Origin: Tilletia caries
Lineage: Eukaryota; Basidiomycota; Exobasidiomycetes; Tilletiales; Tilletiaceae
Assembly: GCA_032718865.1 (NCBI GenBank)
Contig: JALUTQ010000007.1
Coordinates: 1,178,001-1,242,000, forward strand
Direction of reading: 5' to 3'
Length of the DNA stretch: 64,000 bases
Positions 11,333-21,774 of the stretch are shown piece by piece. The translations under genes and the position numbers were made by a program. The notes below the pieces were generated by a model that saw only the letters and a program-made list of their open reading frames with translations, made no database searches and was not told where the DNA came from. Positions within the stretch are counted from its first letter, which is position 1, and every line of letters begins with the position of its first letter.

Positions 11333-12994
11333 TGCACATGCTCGAGACGTGGATCTCGCACTTCTCGTGGTCCGGATTTGGCATCGCTGAACCTCTTCAA
11401 TTGGAACAACCGGTGGATCTTCTCTCACGAGCTTTTACACTCCTACAGCTCGCAGCTCTGTGCCTCTTCTACTCCGCTTTCAGCATTCCACACCACTACC
11501 AGCAACGCCTACATTGAGCACGGGTGCACAGTCCCTTTTGTCGCCCGCTCCACCTTCAACAAAGTCTTCTTTTCTTTCCTGGAACTGCAGCAGAAGGATT
11601 CGCCGTTTTCCTGTCCGACCTGTGGTCCTACGCCCTCTGTCGTTATCTCCGATGGTGTTGTTTTGGCCCACGACACAAAGCTGCTCCATGTCAATTTGCG
11701 ACCTCCGACCACCCCGGGTCCCGCAGAGGATCGCCAAGCTCGCACTGGACGCATGTTCCCTTTCCTTCCGACTGCAGCACTTAGGAAGCAGCTGCGATCG
11801 ATGATCGACATCGTCTTGCCTCTCTCTCAGCACTATCGCACCTATGTGCGCTCTCTGCGTGTGACTATCGAGGAGGCCAACGTCGGTTCCATTGGTACGA
11901 TCCGCTCAGAATGGATTCAGGCTCTCTTGGGTGCTCTACAAGCTATCTTCGACGACTGCGCACAGTCATCAGAGGTGGCGATGCGGTGGCGGAACCTCAT
12001 CCAGCAGTTTGCGGCTGAGGAGAGCGTTCTGCAGCTTTGCAGACCTCTCTTGGTGCCCTTGCTGCGATCTCTTGGCTCCGACACAGTTACAATGCCATCG
12101 ACCACTTTCTCACAACAAGCGACATCTCTGGCCCGCCATTGTCCTGCCATCGGCCTTCTTTTGCTCGCCTACCAGGATCGAGCCTCACCTCAGCCTCGCC
12201 ATCAGCTCGCGATTGCCGAGATACGCGTCCTGCTCACGAAGACTGCTGCCCTGATCGAGCATCAGCTTCTTGTGCTCGGTGTGGGACCATCGAGTGCAGC
12301 GCAACCCCCTCGGCCACCAGTTGTGGAGATGGACACGAGTCGAGACGAGGAGATCCCTTTCTTTCAGAGTGGCGTTCTCTATGGAGCTAAGCCTGTACGT
12401 GAGCGCAAGTGGTACTCGAAGATCGAAGACAAGCACGGGGTCCATATGGATGACAGCACACAGCAGGACAACGAGGCCATGGATGAGGAACACTGTCGCA
12501 AGTACTTCACCGCCTATGTCACCGCAAAACGGACAGGTGGACTTATGGCGTTGTGGTGTAGGCATTTGATCTGCCTGGGATTCCACGCCATACCAAAAGC
12601 AGAGGGTAGGAATGATGTGTTTTCTGCCATCTATCGGTTCTGGCCAGTTGCCCCAGAGGTGATTGTATACGACTTTGCCTGCCAACTCGCACCCTACTCT
12701 CTTCATCGTGAGCCTGAGTTCTTCAAGAACACCCTTTTCGTCGTAGACCAGATGCATCAGCATGGTCATACCAAGTGCAGCCCTTCCTCCTTCCTCAGCA
12801 CGTATATGGGTGTGAACCAAGATCTGCATCGCCTCAACAGCTCCGCCGCCGAGTCGGGCAACGCAGGATTGGCCCGGATCAAAAAGTCGGTATCCTATTG
12901 CTCGCAGGAACACGCACTTGCGCTGGTAGAACACTTCTTGTCCATATGGAATCGCAAGCGGGCACTGGAGATGAAAAGAACACCTGTCAGCTAG
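11333..12994 (+). pseudogene. KDZ-transposon-associated CxC5/CxC6-type protein, 5' truncated
   Basis: An open frame of about 550 codons that runs out of the copia LTR, so its true start has been displaced by the insertion. The N-terminal part has WNNRWIFSHELLHSYSS, a cysteine cluster with SCPTCGPTPSVVISDGV and a following NLRPPT. This fits the cysteine-cluster domain (CxC5) found with Kyakuja-Dileera-Zisupton transposases in basidiomycetes. The C-terminal part has VIVYDFACQLAPYSLH, DQMHQHGHTKCS and AAESGNAGLARIK, spaced like the late acidic and histidine motifs of KDZ transposases. No internal stops, so it was intact before the copia insertion. Inference: part of a KDZ element or a derived host copy. 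It converges on the minus-strand gene ending at 13032, with only 37 bp between the stops. Confidence 0.65.
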
Positions 12995-13031
12995 AGCTAG
13001 TCGTTCAGAATGACAATTCACTCACCTGTCT

Positions 13032-13294
13032 TTACTCGACTTGTTCCTGTCTGCCTGATGCTACCGTTGCCAATGATCTGAGGTTGGACGTGGACACGTC
13101 GTCAGCGAGCGGGCCTTGCAGTTGAAGTGTTGACGCTTGAGCAATGTCCTGAGCGGCGACACGGGTCTCGAGCTGGCGGATGCGTTCCTGATACTCGATC
13201 TCTTTCTGCTGACATTCGTGACGCTCCCGCAGCTGATCCACGATGCCAGCACGCTGACTCTCTCTGTAGAAGTCAGTCTCCTTCACCCAAGTTT
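13032..13294 (-). pseudogene. 3' part of gypsy-split host gene (coiled coil)
   Basis: The last 85 codons of the gene whose 5' exons lie at 21775-23225. Reading on the minus strand it runs WVKETDFYRESQRAG, then a heptad-rich stretch (KEIEYQERIRQLETRVAAQ) likely to form a coiled coil, and stops with TAA at 13032. Removing the gypsy element and one AGTTT duplication joins ...DMAASMFKT to WVKETDF in phase, so this is one exon cut in two. No function recognised. Confidence 0.75.
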
Positions 13295-13803
13295 TGTACT
13301 AGCGCTGTAGTAGGCGTAGTAAAATAGGAAGAGGAGAAGTGTGAAAGCGAAGTGAAGTAGAAGGAGTAAGAAGAGTAGAGTTGAGCAGGAAGTTGAGTCA
13401 AGAGTGGCGTACGGAGCCAGTGGCGTACAGAGCCGGATTTGCGTATGGAGCAAGAAGAAGAAGGGAAGTGATGATTTCGTGTAGAAGAGGATCTCGTTAT
13501 TACATGATGATCGCGCTCGTTATTAAGGAAAGCCATGCTTGGTAGCAGTGAGTGAAGAGAGGATTGCGAGGTAAGTGTTGCGAGGGAGCGAGCTGTTGGG
13601 AGGGAGTGAGCGATCATTGCGCAACGTTTGAACGGCAAGAGATGTGGAGAGAGCTCGGGACGGAGCGAAACGGAATGATCGGAACGAAACGGAATGGTGC
13701 GGAAGTTGTGGAAAGAAACTGATGCCTGGCGGAGATGCCACGCGGTCGTCAGGCATCACTGGGAACCTCTTCAGCTGTGACTTGGGAGCTGTCAACCAGC
13801 ACA
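13295..13803 (-). repeat. gypsy LTR (3' LTR in coding orientation)
   Basis: Matches 21266-21774 almost base for base over 509 bp, for example CTTGGGAG here against CTTAGGAG there. On the minus strand it follows a purine-rich stretch (TCGGAGGGTGGGCA, 13804-13817), a plausible plus-strand primer. That stretch lies within RNase H coding sequence. Confidence 0.9.
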
Positions 13804-14183
13804 TGCCCACCCTCCGAAGCTGACCGTCCCGGGTCAGGCACCCCAAGGCGAGACAACGCATCCGCGTTCGTATGTCGCGCACCCTGGCGATAGATGAACC
13901 GAAGGTTTGGGAGGTGGGGCATGAGAAGGGCGCGGCATCGACTAATGGTCGGCCCGTAAGGTACGTTCGACTGCGAGCGCAGCATTTTCTCCATGGGCGA
14001 ATGATCGGTAATCACGGTGACCTGAGCACCTTCGAGCAGGTGCGCCAGTTTCCCGAACGCCCAAGCGAGGCAACACAGCTCCAGCTCACTCGCCACCAGC
14101 TTACTTTCCCCCACAGATGTCAACCGCGAAAGAAAGGCGACGGGTCTCTCGACGAGCAGCACTTGTCGACCATCGACATCCAT
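13804..14183 (-). pseudogene. gypsy RNase H, C-terminal part, displaced
   Basis: Minus-strand frame with RPVAFLSRL, SELELCCLAWAFGKL, VTVITDHSPMEKML and NADALSRL. These are the middle and last parts of a Ty3-type RNase H, including the E of the ELE motif and the D of TDH. The first catalytic segment (SVDASKDGFAAIL) is not here; it is near 16420 in the RT-integrase frame, which lacks exactly this piece. So the domain is split and its second half sits downstream of integrase, against the 3' LTR. Confidence 0.75.
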
Positions 14184-14826
14184 TCGTCTACACTACCGGA
14201 CGACCCGAGTCTTTTTGAAAGACTTCGGAAACTCCGCAGGAAGACTCAGGGACAATTAGAGCCCATATGGCTCAGGAAGGGTTTCTCAGATTTTCTACAC
14301 CCTTCCGGAAGACCTCATGAGGGAAATCCTCTCAAATCCTCTAGAGGGATCTGTCCAAATAGCAGCGACTTCTGACGCTTAAACATCCATTGGCTGAGTC
14401 TGCACCGTGACTGAGCCTATTGAGGAAAATAGAAAAATCGAAAAAAATAGAAGAAAGGATCGTCGAGACCGGGATTTGACCCTGCGTGTGCACCAAGAAC
14501 ACAAGCGCAGGTGCTGACCGCTAGACTACAAAAGCGTTTTTGGTTCGAAAAATACTTCTCCTCTTTACTATTTATGACACGCATAACACTGGTTGCTTCA
14601 AAACTCGCTATAACACGCCGTCTTTGACATCGTAAACTTGAAGGTTGCATGATGCAAGACCTAAAACCACTACGTACAGGTGCCTGTGAGGGCCAAAAAT
14701 TGCTAGAGGTCTTCAGCCTGCTTCAGGCAGGTTGTCTGCAGGAAGACCCTGGAAGAAAGCCTTTTGATGTCTTCTGGAAGTTAGCCTTCATGAAGACATG
14801 TGAGACTTTCTGCCGTAGACTCATGA
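14184..14826. other. spacer between integrase and displaced RNase H; possible MITE-like insert
   Basis: No gene seen. Both margins carry repeated AAGACT/AGTCTT words: AGTCTTTTTGAAAGACT is at 14201 and GAAGACTTCCAGGGT at 14841. The string AAGACCTCATGAG occurs near 14311 and inverted near 14820. A tRNA-like stretch lies inside. This looks like an inserted small element, but its ends and target duplication could not be fixed. Confidence 0.35.
14461..14535 (-). tRNA. tRNA-like sequence, probably degenerate or tRNA-derived
   Basis: On the minus strand a D-arm/A-box-like string (TAGTCTAGCGGTCAGC) is followed by a CTGCG...CGCAG anticodon stem. The 19-nt loop is long enough to hold a short intron, and GGGTCAAATCCC is close to a B box. 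If the loop starts CTTGTG, the anticodon would be TGT (Thr). The acceptor strands do not pair convincingly and the T-loop lacks the TTC start, so this is more likely a relic or SINE-type head than a working gene. Confidence 0.3.
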
Positions 14827-17013
14827 GGTCTTATTCGTCTGAAGACTTCCAGGGTCTGCTACTTCCTTCGGCCGTGTAGGCCGCGGGAGTGGGCCGCGGA
14901 GTGCCTCGACCAGGACAACCGGCTTCGCCTGCACGACGCCCAATTGAAAGTCGCGGAACGCCGGGGGTGGCTGACGGACACGAGGAGGCAAGGGATCCTC
15001 CGGCGGAAGCGACGAGGGCGAGAGAGATTCCGCAGGAGAAGGGGGCGAGAGAGGAACTGGTGAGTTGTTCGGGTCGGACCGCTCGGACAGAAAAGGATCC
15101 CCGTCACGAGGTACTAAATCCAACTGTTCGACGCTGAACACAGGATCCACCGTAGTGTCAACCGGCAACTCCAGGCGCACCCGGTGATCGGACAAGGCCT
15201 CTAGAACCCGAAAAGGGCCCGCCTTGCGAGAGTCGAGTTTGTCGCGGACCAGACCAGGCAAGGGCCGGTCTCGAAGACGCACGAAGACCTGATCGCCCGG
15301 CGAGAGGACAGGAACCTCCAACCGACGCGCGTCGTAGCGATGCTTCTGCGACAAACGAGCTTCGTCAACGACCTCTCGCGCCTCCTGCAATCGTGCGGAC
15401 GCCGCCTCCAGACGCTCGGGGAACGAGTCCACGCCAGCATGCTCGTAGGCGTCGAAGACGGCGTGAACCACTTGCGGATGACTGATAAAGATCAAGTCAA
15501 AGGGACGATGCCCAGTCGTAAGCGACGGCGTGGAATTAATGGCCAACTCCGCGGAGGGAACGGCGCGACGGTCCCAATGGGCCTTGGAATCCACCAACAA
15601 TCTCTGCAGCACCATCTGCACCGTTTGGATAGCCCACTCAACCGCGTTCGCCTGCTGGTGGTACGGCGTGGAGGGGGTGAGACGAGCACCAAGCGACGCG
15701 GCCAAAGCGGTCATAACGGCACCGGATACCTTGGACTCGGAGTCGGTAATAACCCGTCGAGGCCGCCAGCCCATCCTCAAGACGCGATCGCTCACGATGG
15801 CAGCGATGCCCTCTGCTGTAACCTCCTTGTGACACGGAGTGAGGAGGACCATCCGAGAGAAAACGTCAAGGATGGCCAACACAGCGTCGTTGCCAGCGCG
15901 TGACGTCGGAAGGTTCAGGATCATGTCCAGCGAGATAGTCTCGAAGGGCTCGGTGGGATCGTGAGTGATGTCCAATGACCCAGTCTTCGGAGCCGAGCGC
16001 GTGCGCTGACAAGTGAGACAATGTCGTATCCAGGCCCGAACCGCAACGGACAACCCAGGACGCCAAAAGTGACGGAACACCGACAGATAGGTCTTTAGGA
16101 AGCCGAAGTGACCCGTCTGATCATGGACTGCGCGGAGAACGGTCGGGAGACCGCCTTCTGGTAGCGCCACCCGATCATCAACCCGACGAACCAGAATACC
16201 GTCTATCAAGGCCCAAACTTCATCCGAGGCCGGATCTGTCTCGAGACGGCGTAGGATGGGACCAAACGTCCGGTCGGAGCGGAGCCACGCAGCCCACCGT
16301 TCCTTAGAAACAGGCGCGGGCAAATGCTGGACGGACATCGTGTTCAGATGCGCAACTGGTAGGAGCGTCGACGAAGTGGTGGGAGCATCCTCGACCTGAA
16401 CCTGATGAAGAATGGCGGCGAAACCGTCCTTACTCGCGTCGACAGAGAGCAAGTATGGCGAGGTGGGATCGGGATGCGCCAACGTCGGCGGATTACTGAT
16501 AGCTGCCCGGAGACGATCAAAGCTGGCTTGCTGATCAGGACCCCAAGCGACTGGAATCCGGCTGGCCACCGCTGCTTTCCCTTCCGTGTTCACCAACCGG
16601 GTTAATCCGTCGGATGTCTCGTATCGCCACCCACGCAACAAGCGCGTCAGTGGAGCGGCAATCTCGGCAAACTTGTGCACGAAGGCGCGATAATAGCCGA
16701 AGAGGCCGAGGACGTGGTACAACTCCTGCAGTGAAGTCGGGCGAGCCAAATCGCGGACCGCCTTGGCCCGGTCCTCCCAAATCGCCACGCCCGCGCCCGA
16801 CACCTTCCTGCCCAGCAAGGTGAGTGACGGAACACCGAACGTGCATTTTGAGGGGCTGAATTTGAGGCCGACTTTGGTCGCAGCAGATAGCAGAGTGCCT
16901 AACGCCTGGACGTGTTCTTCCAGGGATTCGGTGGCGACGACGGAGTCGTCGATATACACCACGGCCTGATGCCATCGCAAAGGACCCAAGATGTGATCAA
17001 ACCGCTGGAGCAT
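14827..17013 (-). pseudogene. gypsy Pol: RT C-part, RNase H N-part, integrase
   Basis: A long minus-strand frame (about 730 codons). It opens with FDHILG and the RT catalytic box VVYIDDSVVA (near 16960). Next come the RT thumb (LTLLGRKVSGAGV, FGYYRAFVHKFA) and the first RNase H segment (LSVDASKDGFAAIL). Integrase follows with an HHCC finger (HDQTGHFG, HCLTCQRTRS), LDMILNLPTS, VITDSESKVSG and QANAVEWAIQTV as the DDE residues. A C-terminal SH3-like stretch (LSPGDQVFVRLRD, GPFRVLEAL) ends in a proline/serine-rich tail. About 120 residues of RNase H are missing between HQVQVED and LLPVAHLN; they are found at 13804-14183. Confidence 0.85.
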
Positions 17014-17590
17014 TCCTCAACCCAAAGGGAACCATCTTGTATTGGAACAGCCCCCGGTGGCACACGAAAGCGGTCTTCCAGCGATCCTCGGGGCGAACGC
17101 CGAGTTGATGATACCCCCTGATGGCGTCCAACGCGCTGAACCACTTCTTGCCGCCAAGCGTTTGGAAAATGGCGTCGATGGTTGGCAATGGATATCGGTC
17201 CGGGACGGTCTGGGCGTTCAATTGTCGATAGTCGACACAGAACCGCCACTTATCGTACTGGCGAACCATATGGACGGGGAACGACACCCGACTGTCAGAC
17301 GGTTCGATTACGTCCCAGTCCAGCAACTGCTCAATGGCAGTATCCATGGCTGCGCGTTTGGCAGGACTCGCGCGACGAGGGGCTTCCGGGCGTAGAACGG
17401 CATGCGGCTGCAAGGTGATGCCCATGTCGAAACCTTCGACCCGACCCGGTCTTCCATCAAGGGCGAACGCCGCCTTGTGATCACGGAGGAGCGACACGAG
17501 CGGTTCGTGAGGTTTACCGTCGTTGCCGATACCAACGCGGAAGACATCGTCAACCATGGTCGTCGCGGCGTCACGAACCAGGGCACTTCC
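16997..17590 (-). pseudogene. gypsy Pol: RT N-terminal part
   Basis: Minus-strand frame with the start of reverse transcriptase: EQLLDWDVIEPSDS, RFCVDYRQLNAQT, WFSALDAIRGYHQLG and FGLRNAPAV. It then hits a stop near 16997, and the next frame resumes at LQRFDHILG. The expected AVFQRFD stretch is shortened between two nearby CCAGCGG-like words, so a short repeat-mediated deletion (about 11 bp) probably caused the frameshift. Its upstream end is the MITE at 17591-18288; removing that MITE plus one GCACTTCC rejoins it in frame to the protease segment. Confidence 0.85.
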
Positions 17591-18288
17591 TAAGGATCTT
17601 CCCGGAGTAGGCCCCGGAGTAGCATTCCCCGGAGCTCCGCGGACTCCGGGGGACGCTCTGTACGGGTACGGAGCACGGAGCGAGATTTGAGCATTTTTTA
17701 CTAGCTTTGGATTTGCGGAGCTACTCCGCGAAGGTATGACTGCAACGCCCCGGAGCACGGAGTGAGTTTGCTGGCATTGTCAAAAAAGCCCCGGAGCACG
17801 GAGCAGACCCCGGAGTCCGTCGGAGCTCCGGGGATGGCAAAGTGGGTCACGTGATGGCCAAAACTGAGTCACGTGACCGGTTTTTGAGGGATTTCTCGGC
17901 CGAATCAGGTCGAAATACTGTGTATTTCAGCTTTTTATGGGGCAGTAAACCCTTGGAAAGAAATGATATAGACTTCTAAAGCTGCGATTGAACTGTTTCA
18001 ATAAGATTTGACCTTCTCCTGAGCCCATATTGGACTCATTTCATGACACCCCGGAGTACCCCGGAGTCCGCGGAGCTATTTTGCGGAGCACGGAGTCCGC
18101 CTGTGAAAAATGTACGGAGCACGGAGTAGATTCTTGCGCGCAACGGCAACTTCGACGGAGCACGGAGTGCTCTCCAGCTGATCACCAGAAGTTTTGCGGA
18201 GCGCGGAGCTGGCCAGAGCTCAGACGGAGCTGAGCGGAGCGCCGCCCCGGAGTCCGGGCTCCGGGGATCTACTCCGGGAAGATCCTTT
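17591..18288. mobile_element. hAT-like MITE, TAAGGATCTTCC family
   Basis: 698 bp. Ends TAAGGATCTTCCCGGAGTAG and, inverted, AAAGGATCTTCCCGGAGTAG. Flanked by the perfect 8-bp duplication GCACTTCC (17583-17590 and 18289-18296). The interior is dominated by CGGAGCACGGAGT/CCCGGAGTCCG words plus an A/T-richer middle with CACGTGA twice near 17850-17872. No coding capacity. Inserted in the gypsy pol frame, so younger than that element. A second copy is at 54054-55547. Confidence 0.9.
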
Positions 18289-19328
18289 GCACTTCCAGGC
18301 GGTTCAGTGCCCTCGAAGGCGTCTAATGGCATCGCAACATCGACATCATCGGGCTCAGGCGCGGACTCATCGGAATCGACGGGGGGCGAAGCAGGGGGGG
18401 GGGCCGATAAGGAGAACACCTGGCCACTGACCACATCAAGGTCGCCCACTCGTGCCGCAGTTGCGTCCGCCACGATGGTACCGCGTCGCAACGTCGTCAC
18501 CGCAGACCCGTAGTTCCCAAGCACCATCATGCGACGACAACGATGGCGCATAATACCGGCAGGCCCAGCAATCCGAACGGTCTCGTCCGGAGTGACAGCC
18601 AAGCGAGGATAGACAGCATAATCAACACCAGGCATCATCGCCCCAGCGCCGACCGTAACGAAGCGTTGGAAACCGGGTTCCAGCGTCACGTCTTCCTCCA
18701 GGACTAGCGGAAGGTCCTTTGCGTACGGACCCTGGACACGTTCGGTGACTTCGAACGTGTATTTCCCAAGGCGAGCCCGACCGCGGACGGGCGAAATATG
18801 CAAGTCCTGTTTGGCGATAAAGTCCTGGCCGAGACACAGCCCGGGCGCAAAGGCCGGAATAACGTGGAAATCTTGCAGGAACTCGAGATGAACATGGGTT
18901 CCCAAACAGTCTACGGCTTGGATGAACACCGGAATCGTGACCCAACCCAAAGTGCGCGCATTGCCGAGGCCGTAAACATCCATCGGTTCCCCTTGCGGAC
19001 TTCCCCCAAGACGACGGAGCAGCCCCTCATCGATGACGGAGAGAGAGGCGCCGGTGTCGAGCAAGGTTGGAAGGGCTTTGCTATCAGTGCCATTTAACCG
19101 AACGTGGGTTGTCAACGGAATATGATGGCGAAATCCGGTTCCTGTTCCAGTGCCCGCGACAGTCGGAAGTTTGACGACGTTGCCGTATCGATGAGTATCG
19201 TGGTCGAGTGGACGATGAGACTCATTGATGGGCATGGAACGCTGGACGTGGAAGATCCCTCTTGAAGCGAAATGCACACTAGATGGACGGTCATGTGCAT
19301 GCTGGATTTCGGAATCATGCAGTTGCAA
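18289..19328 (-). pseudogene. gypsy protease segment
   Basis: Minus-strand frame with the retroviral-type aspartic protease active site LLDTGASLSVIDEGLL (near 19050). An NARTLGWVTIPVF and LGQDFIAKQDL stretch follows, then an acidic linker ending EGTEPPG where the MITE interrupts it. It is in the same frame as gag but separated from it by in-frame TGA (19434) and TAG (about 19370) codons. Confidence 0.8.
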
Positions 19329-19433
19329 GTTGTACTTGGGGGACGCTGAGCCCGACCTTTGAGAGGTCTACATGAGGGAAGAGAACACATGAATGAGAAA
19401 GCTGCCAGCGAAAAGGGACAATGGCCTCTGCCA

Positions 19434-21266
19434 TCACAAAACCTTCGCCCGACTCACGGAAGGAGATGCAGAGGAAGAGCGAGAGACATCACCATCCACC
19501 ACCCGATCCTTCCCTTTACCCTTATCCATCCGCAGGACCGTCCCCGTGTCATCCGGGCTGCCCTGGAGCGTGTCCTGCGCATGGGCATTCCACATAGCGG
19601 AATCATCGGCCATACCGTTCTCGTGTGAATCCAAATCAACTTCGTCCAGCTCTGGGTAATCATCCTCACTCGCCTCCAAGATACGGACTTGAGGAACGAG
19701 ATGACGATGTTCGAAGTTGAAATGATCACCATTGCACCGATTGCAAGGTCGATCAAGCACCATTATCTTGTCGTTGTCTGGACGACGGTACTTTCGAGGC
19801 TCGCCGTTGGCGGCTGGTGTGACACGAGAGCGATCGTAAGAGGCCGACAATCCCTGAGCAGGCGGAATGCTAGGAGATGAGGAAGGTGGTCCCACCTGCT
19901 TGGGTAGAGCAGGTGCCGAGGCTGAGCGTTCCAAGGACGCTGCGGAGACCCGTGGAACCACAGAGGACGCGCGTGCCGCTGCTGATGTAGCAGTTGCCCG
20001 ACGAGCTTCGACCTCCTTCCAAACAGGTTCCCACTCCACCAACTCATTCCGAAGTGAAGCCAAGGAGCCTTTGTCTGGCAAGCGAATGTGTTGTCGAAAC
20101 TCCGGTGGCAATCCTTCTTTGATCTCGCTGACGAGGAAAAACTCGGAGATGTCGTACCCGAAGGCTTGGCGAAGGAGGCGAACCTTGTCGTGATAGTACT
20201 TGGTGGACGTCTCCTCGGAGTGTTGCCACTTCCAAACTCGGTCTCGAGCCAGTCGTCGCTGGACAGCAGGGTTCAGCGGAAACGCCTCCCTCATACGCTG
20301 CATCCACTTGTCCGCCGTGTTCATCGCCGCTGCTTCGGCGTTCGTCAGCCCTTGTTTCTACGATGCTGCTTCTCCCGTCAAAGCTCGAGACAGGGTTCGG
20401 AGGACCGTCTGCTCCCATCCCGGGTGATCGTCCGACCGCAGCACGTCTTGAAGGCAGCCCAGAAACTCCTCCAGCTTGGTTGGATCACCGTTGAACTCCC
20501 CCAAGAACTCCTTCTTGCAAACGGGGGCGCGTCCGTAAAACTGGGCCGCCGACAGAGCTTTGATGGAGTCATCCGTGGACCGACTGGGAAGGGTGGTCGA
20601 GTCGGTTGACGAGGGCTTCTTCGCAGGCGTGGATGTATGCGGATGTTCTGAGGAGGGGGCGGCTTCGGCATCACTGAACGTCGACGTGTCGAACTGGGAG
20701 TTGGAGAATAAAGAGTTGAAGACAAGCCGGGCCAACAACTGCTCGTCGTCCAACACGTCGCTGCTGCGCATCCCCAACGCCAACAGAACACGACGAAATC
20801 CAGCCTTGTCGCCATCGGATTGCTTCCGAAAGATCTGTACGGACGGAGACGTCGTCGTGGAAGGGCGAGATGTTTGAGGCGTGGTACCCAGCATGTGCGG
20901 AGGAAGCTGCTGCGCGTTGGTGTTGGCGAATGTGACCGTGGCAGCCGATCCACCTCGGTCAGAACCTTGGGTGGCGGAGTCTTGGTCGTTTTGAGGTTGC
21001 CGACTGAATTCGTTCAAGCGAGTTTGGAGGCCATTGAATCGAGCATTCATCACGTTGAAAGACTGCTGCAGATCGGCGAGGGCGTCCATCCCAGCGCGAG
21101 TAAACTCGATTGATCCTTCAGCTGCGCGTTGAGCTTCATCGGAGAGGGAGTCGTTGTGGTGTGACATAGCGAGACGAGGACGATTGGCGGGCCGAGTGGG
21201 AGGGGGAGTGGTCGGTGTGTGGTGTTCGTCTGTTCCTGGACCAAGAGAATCCTGGCTCATCACCAT
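19434..21266 (-). pseudogene. gypsy Gag with internal amber stop
   Basis: Two minus-strand open segments (21266-20361 and 20357-19434) in one frame, separated only by TAG at 20358-20360. The N part has a predicted helical region (ADLQQSFNVMNARFNGLQTR) and a Q/P/T-rich linker. The C part has capsid-like sequence (RDRVWKWQHSEETSTKYY, LPPEFRQHI) and one zinc-knuckle-like CNRCNGDHFNFEH near 19735. Exact start uncertain: ATGs at 21266, 21260 and 21167 are in frame, and the first overlaps the LTR edge. Confidence 0.8.
21246..21265 (-). other. gypsy primer binding site
   Basis: On the minus strand TGGTGATGAGCCAGGATTC follows the LTR directly. It begins TGG, complementary to a tRNA CCA tail, and the complement contains GAATCCTGGC like a tRNA T-arm. 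The tRNA species was not identified. Confidence 0.6.
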
Positions 21267-21774
21267 GTACTAGCGCTGTAGTAGGCGTAGTAAAATAGGA
21301 AGAGGAGAAGTGTGAAAGCGAAGTGAAGTAGAAGGAGTAAGAAGAGTAGAGTTGAGCAGGAAGTTGAGTCAAGAGTGGCGTACGGAGCCAGTGGCGTACA
21401 GAGCCGGATTTGCGTATGGAGCAAGAAGAAGAAGGGAAGTGATGATTTCGTGTAGAAGAGGATCTCGTTATTACATGATGATCGCGCTCGTTATTAAGGA
21501 AAGCCATGCTTGGTAGCAGTGAGTGAAGAGAGGATTGCGAGGTAAGTGTTGCGAGGGAGCGAGCTGTTGGGAGGGAGTGAGCGATCATTGCGCAACGTTT
21601 GAACGGCAAGAGATGTGGAGAGAGCTCGGGACGGAGCGAAACGGAATGATCGGAACGAAACGGAATGGTGCGGAAGTTGTGGAAAGAAACTGATGCCTGG
21701 CGGAGATGCCACGCGGTCGTCAGGCATCACTGGGAACCTCTTCAGCTGTGACTTAGGAGCTGTCAACCAGCACA
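21266..21774 (-). repeat. gypsy LTR (5' LTR in coding orientation)
   Basis: 509 bp, TGTACTAGCGC...AACCAGCACA, followed by the AGTTT duplication at 21775-21779. A TTATTAAGG/CCTTAATAA stretch near 21490 could be a core promoter. Confidence 0.9.

Larger units (their letters stand above)
13295..21774 (-). mobile_element. Ty3/gypsy retrotransposon
   Basis: Two 509-bp LTRs (13295-13803 and 21266-21774) starting TGTACTAGCGC and ending AACCAGCACA, flanked by the 5-bp duplication AGTTT (13290-13294 and 21775-21779). Coding is on the minus strand in the order gag, protease, RT, RNase H (N part), integrase. A separate C part of RNase H lies beside the left LTR. The LTRs are nearly identical, so insertion is recent. 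The element nevertheless has an in-frame stop in gag, a short deletion in RT and a MITE insertion. Confidence 0.93.

Noticed and set aside
17591..18288. CRISPR-like array from the regular CGGAGCACGGAGT repeats
   Set aside because: Repeats are short, irregularly spaced and degenerate, without unique spacers; the context is eukaryotic.
18036..18290. Continuation of gypsy protease frame into an Arg/Ser-rich tail
   Set aside because: This tail is translated MITE sequence (17591-18288), not gypsy coding.
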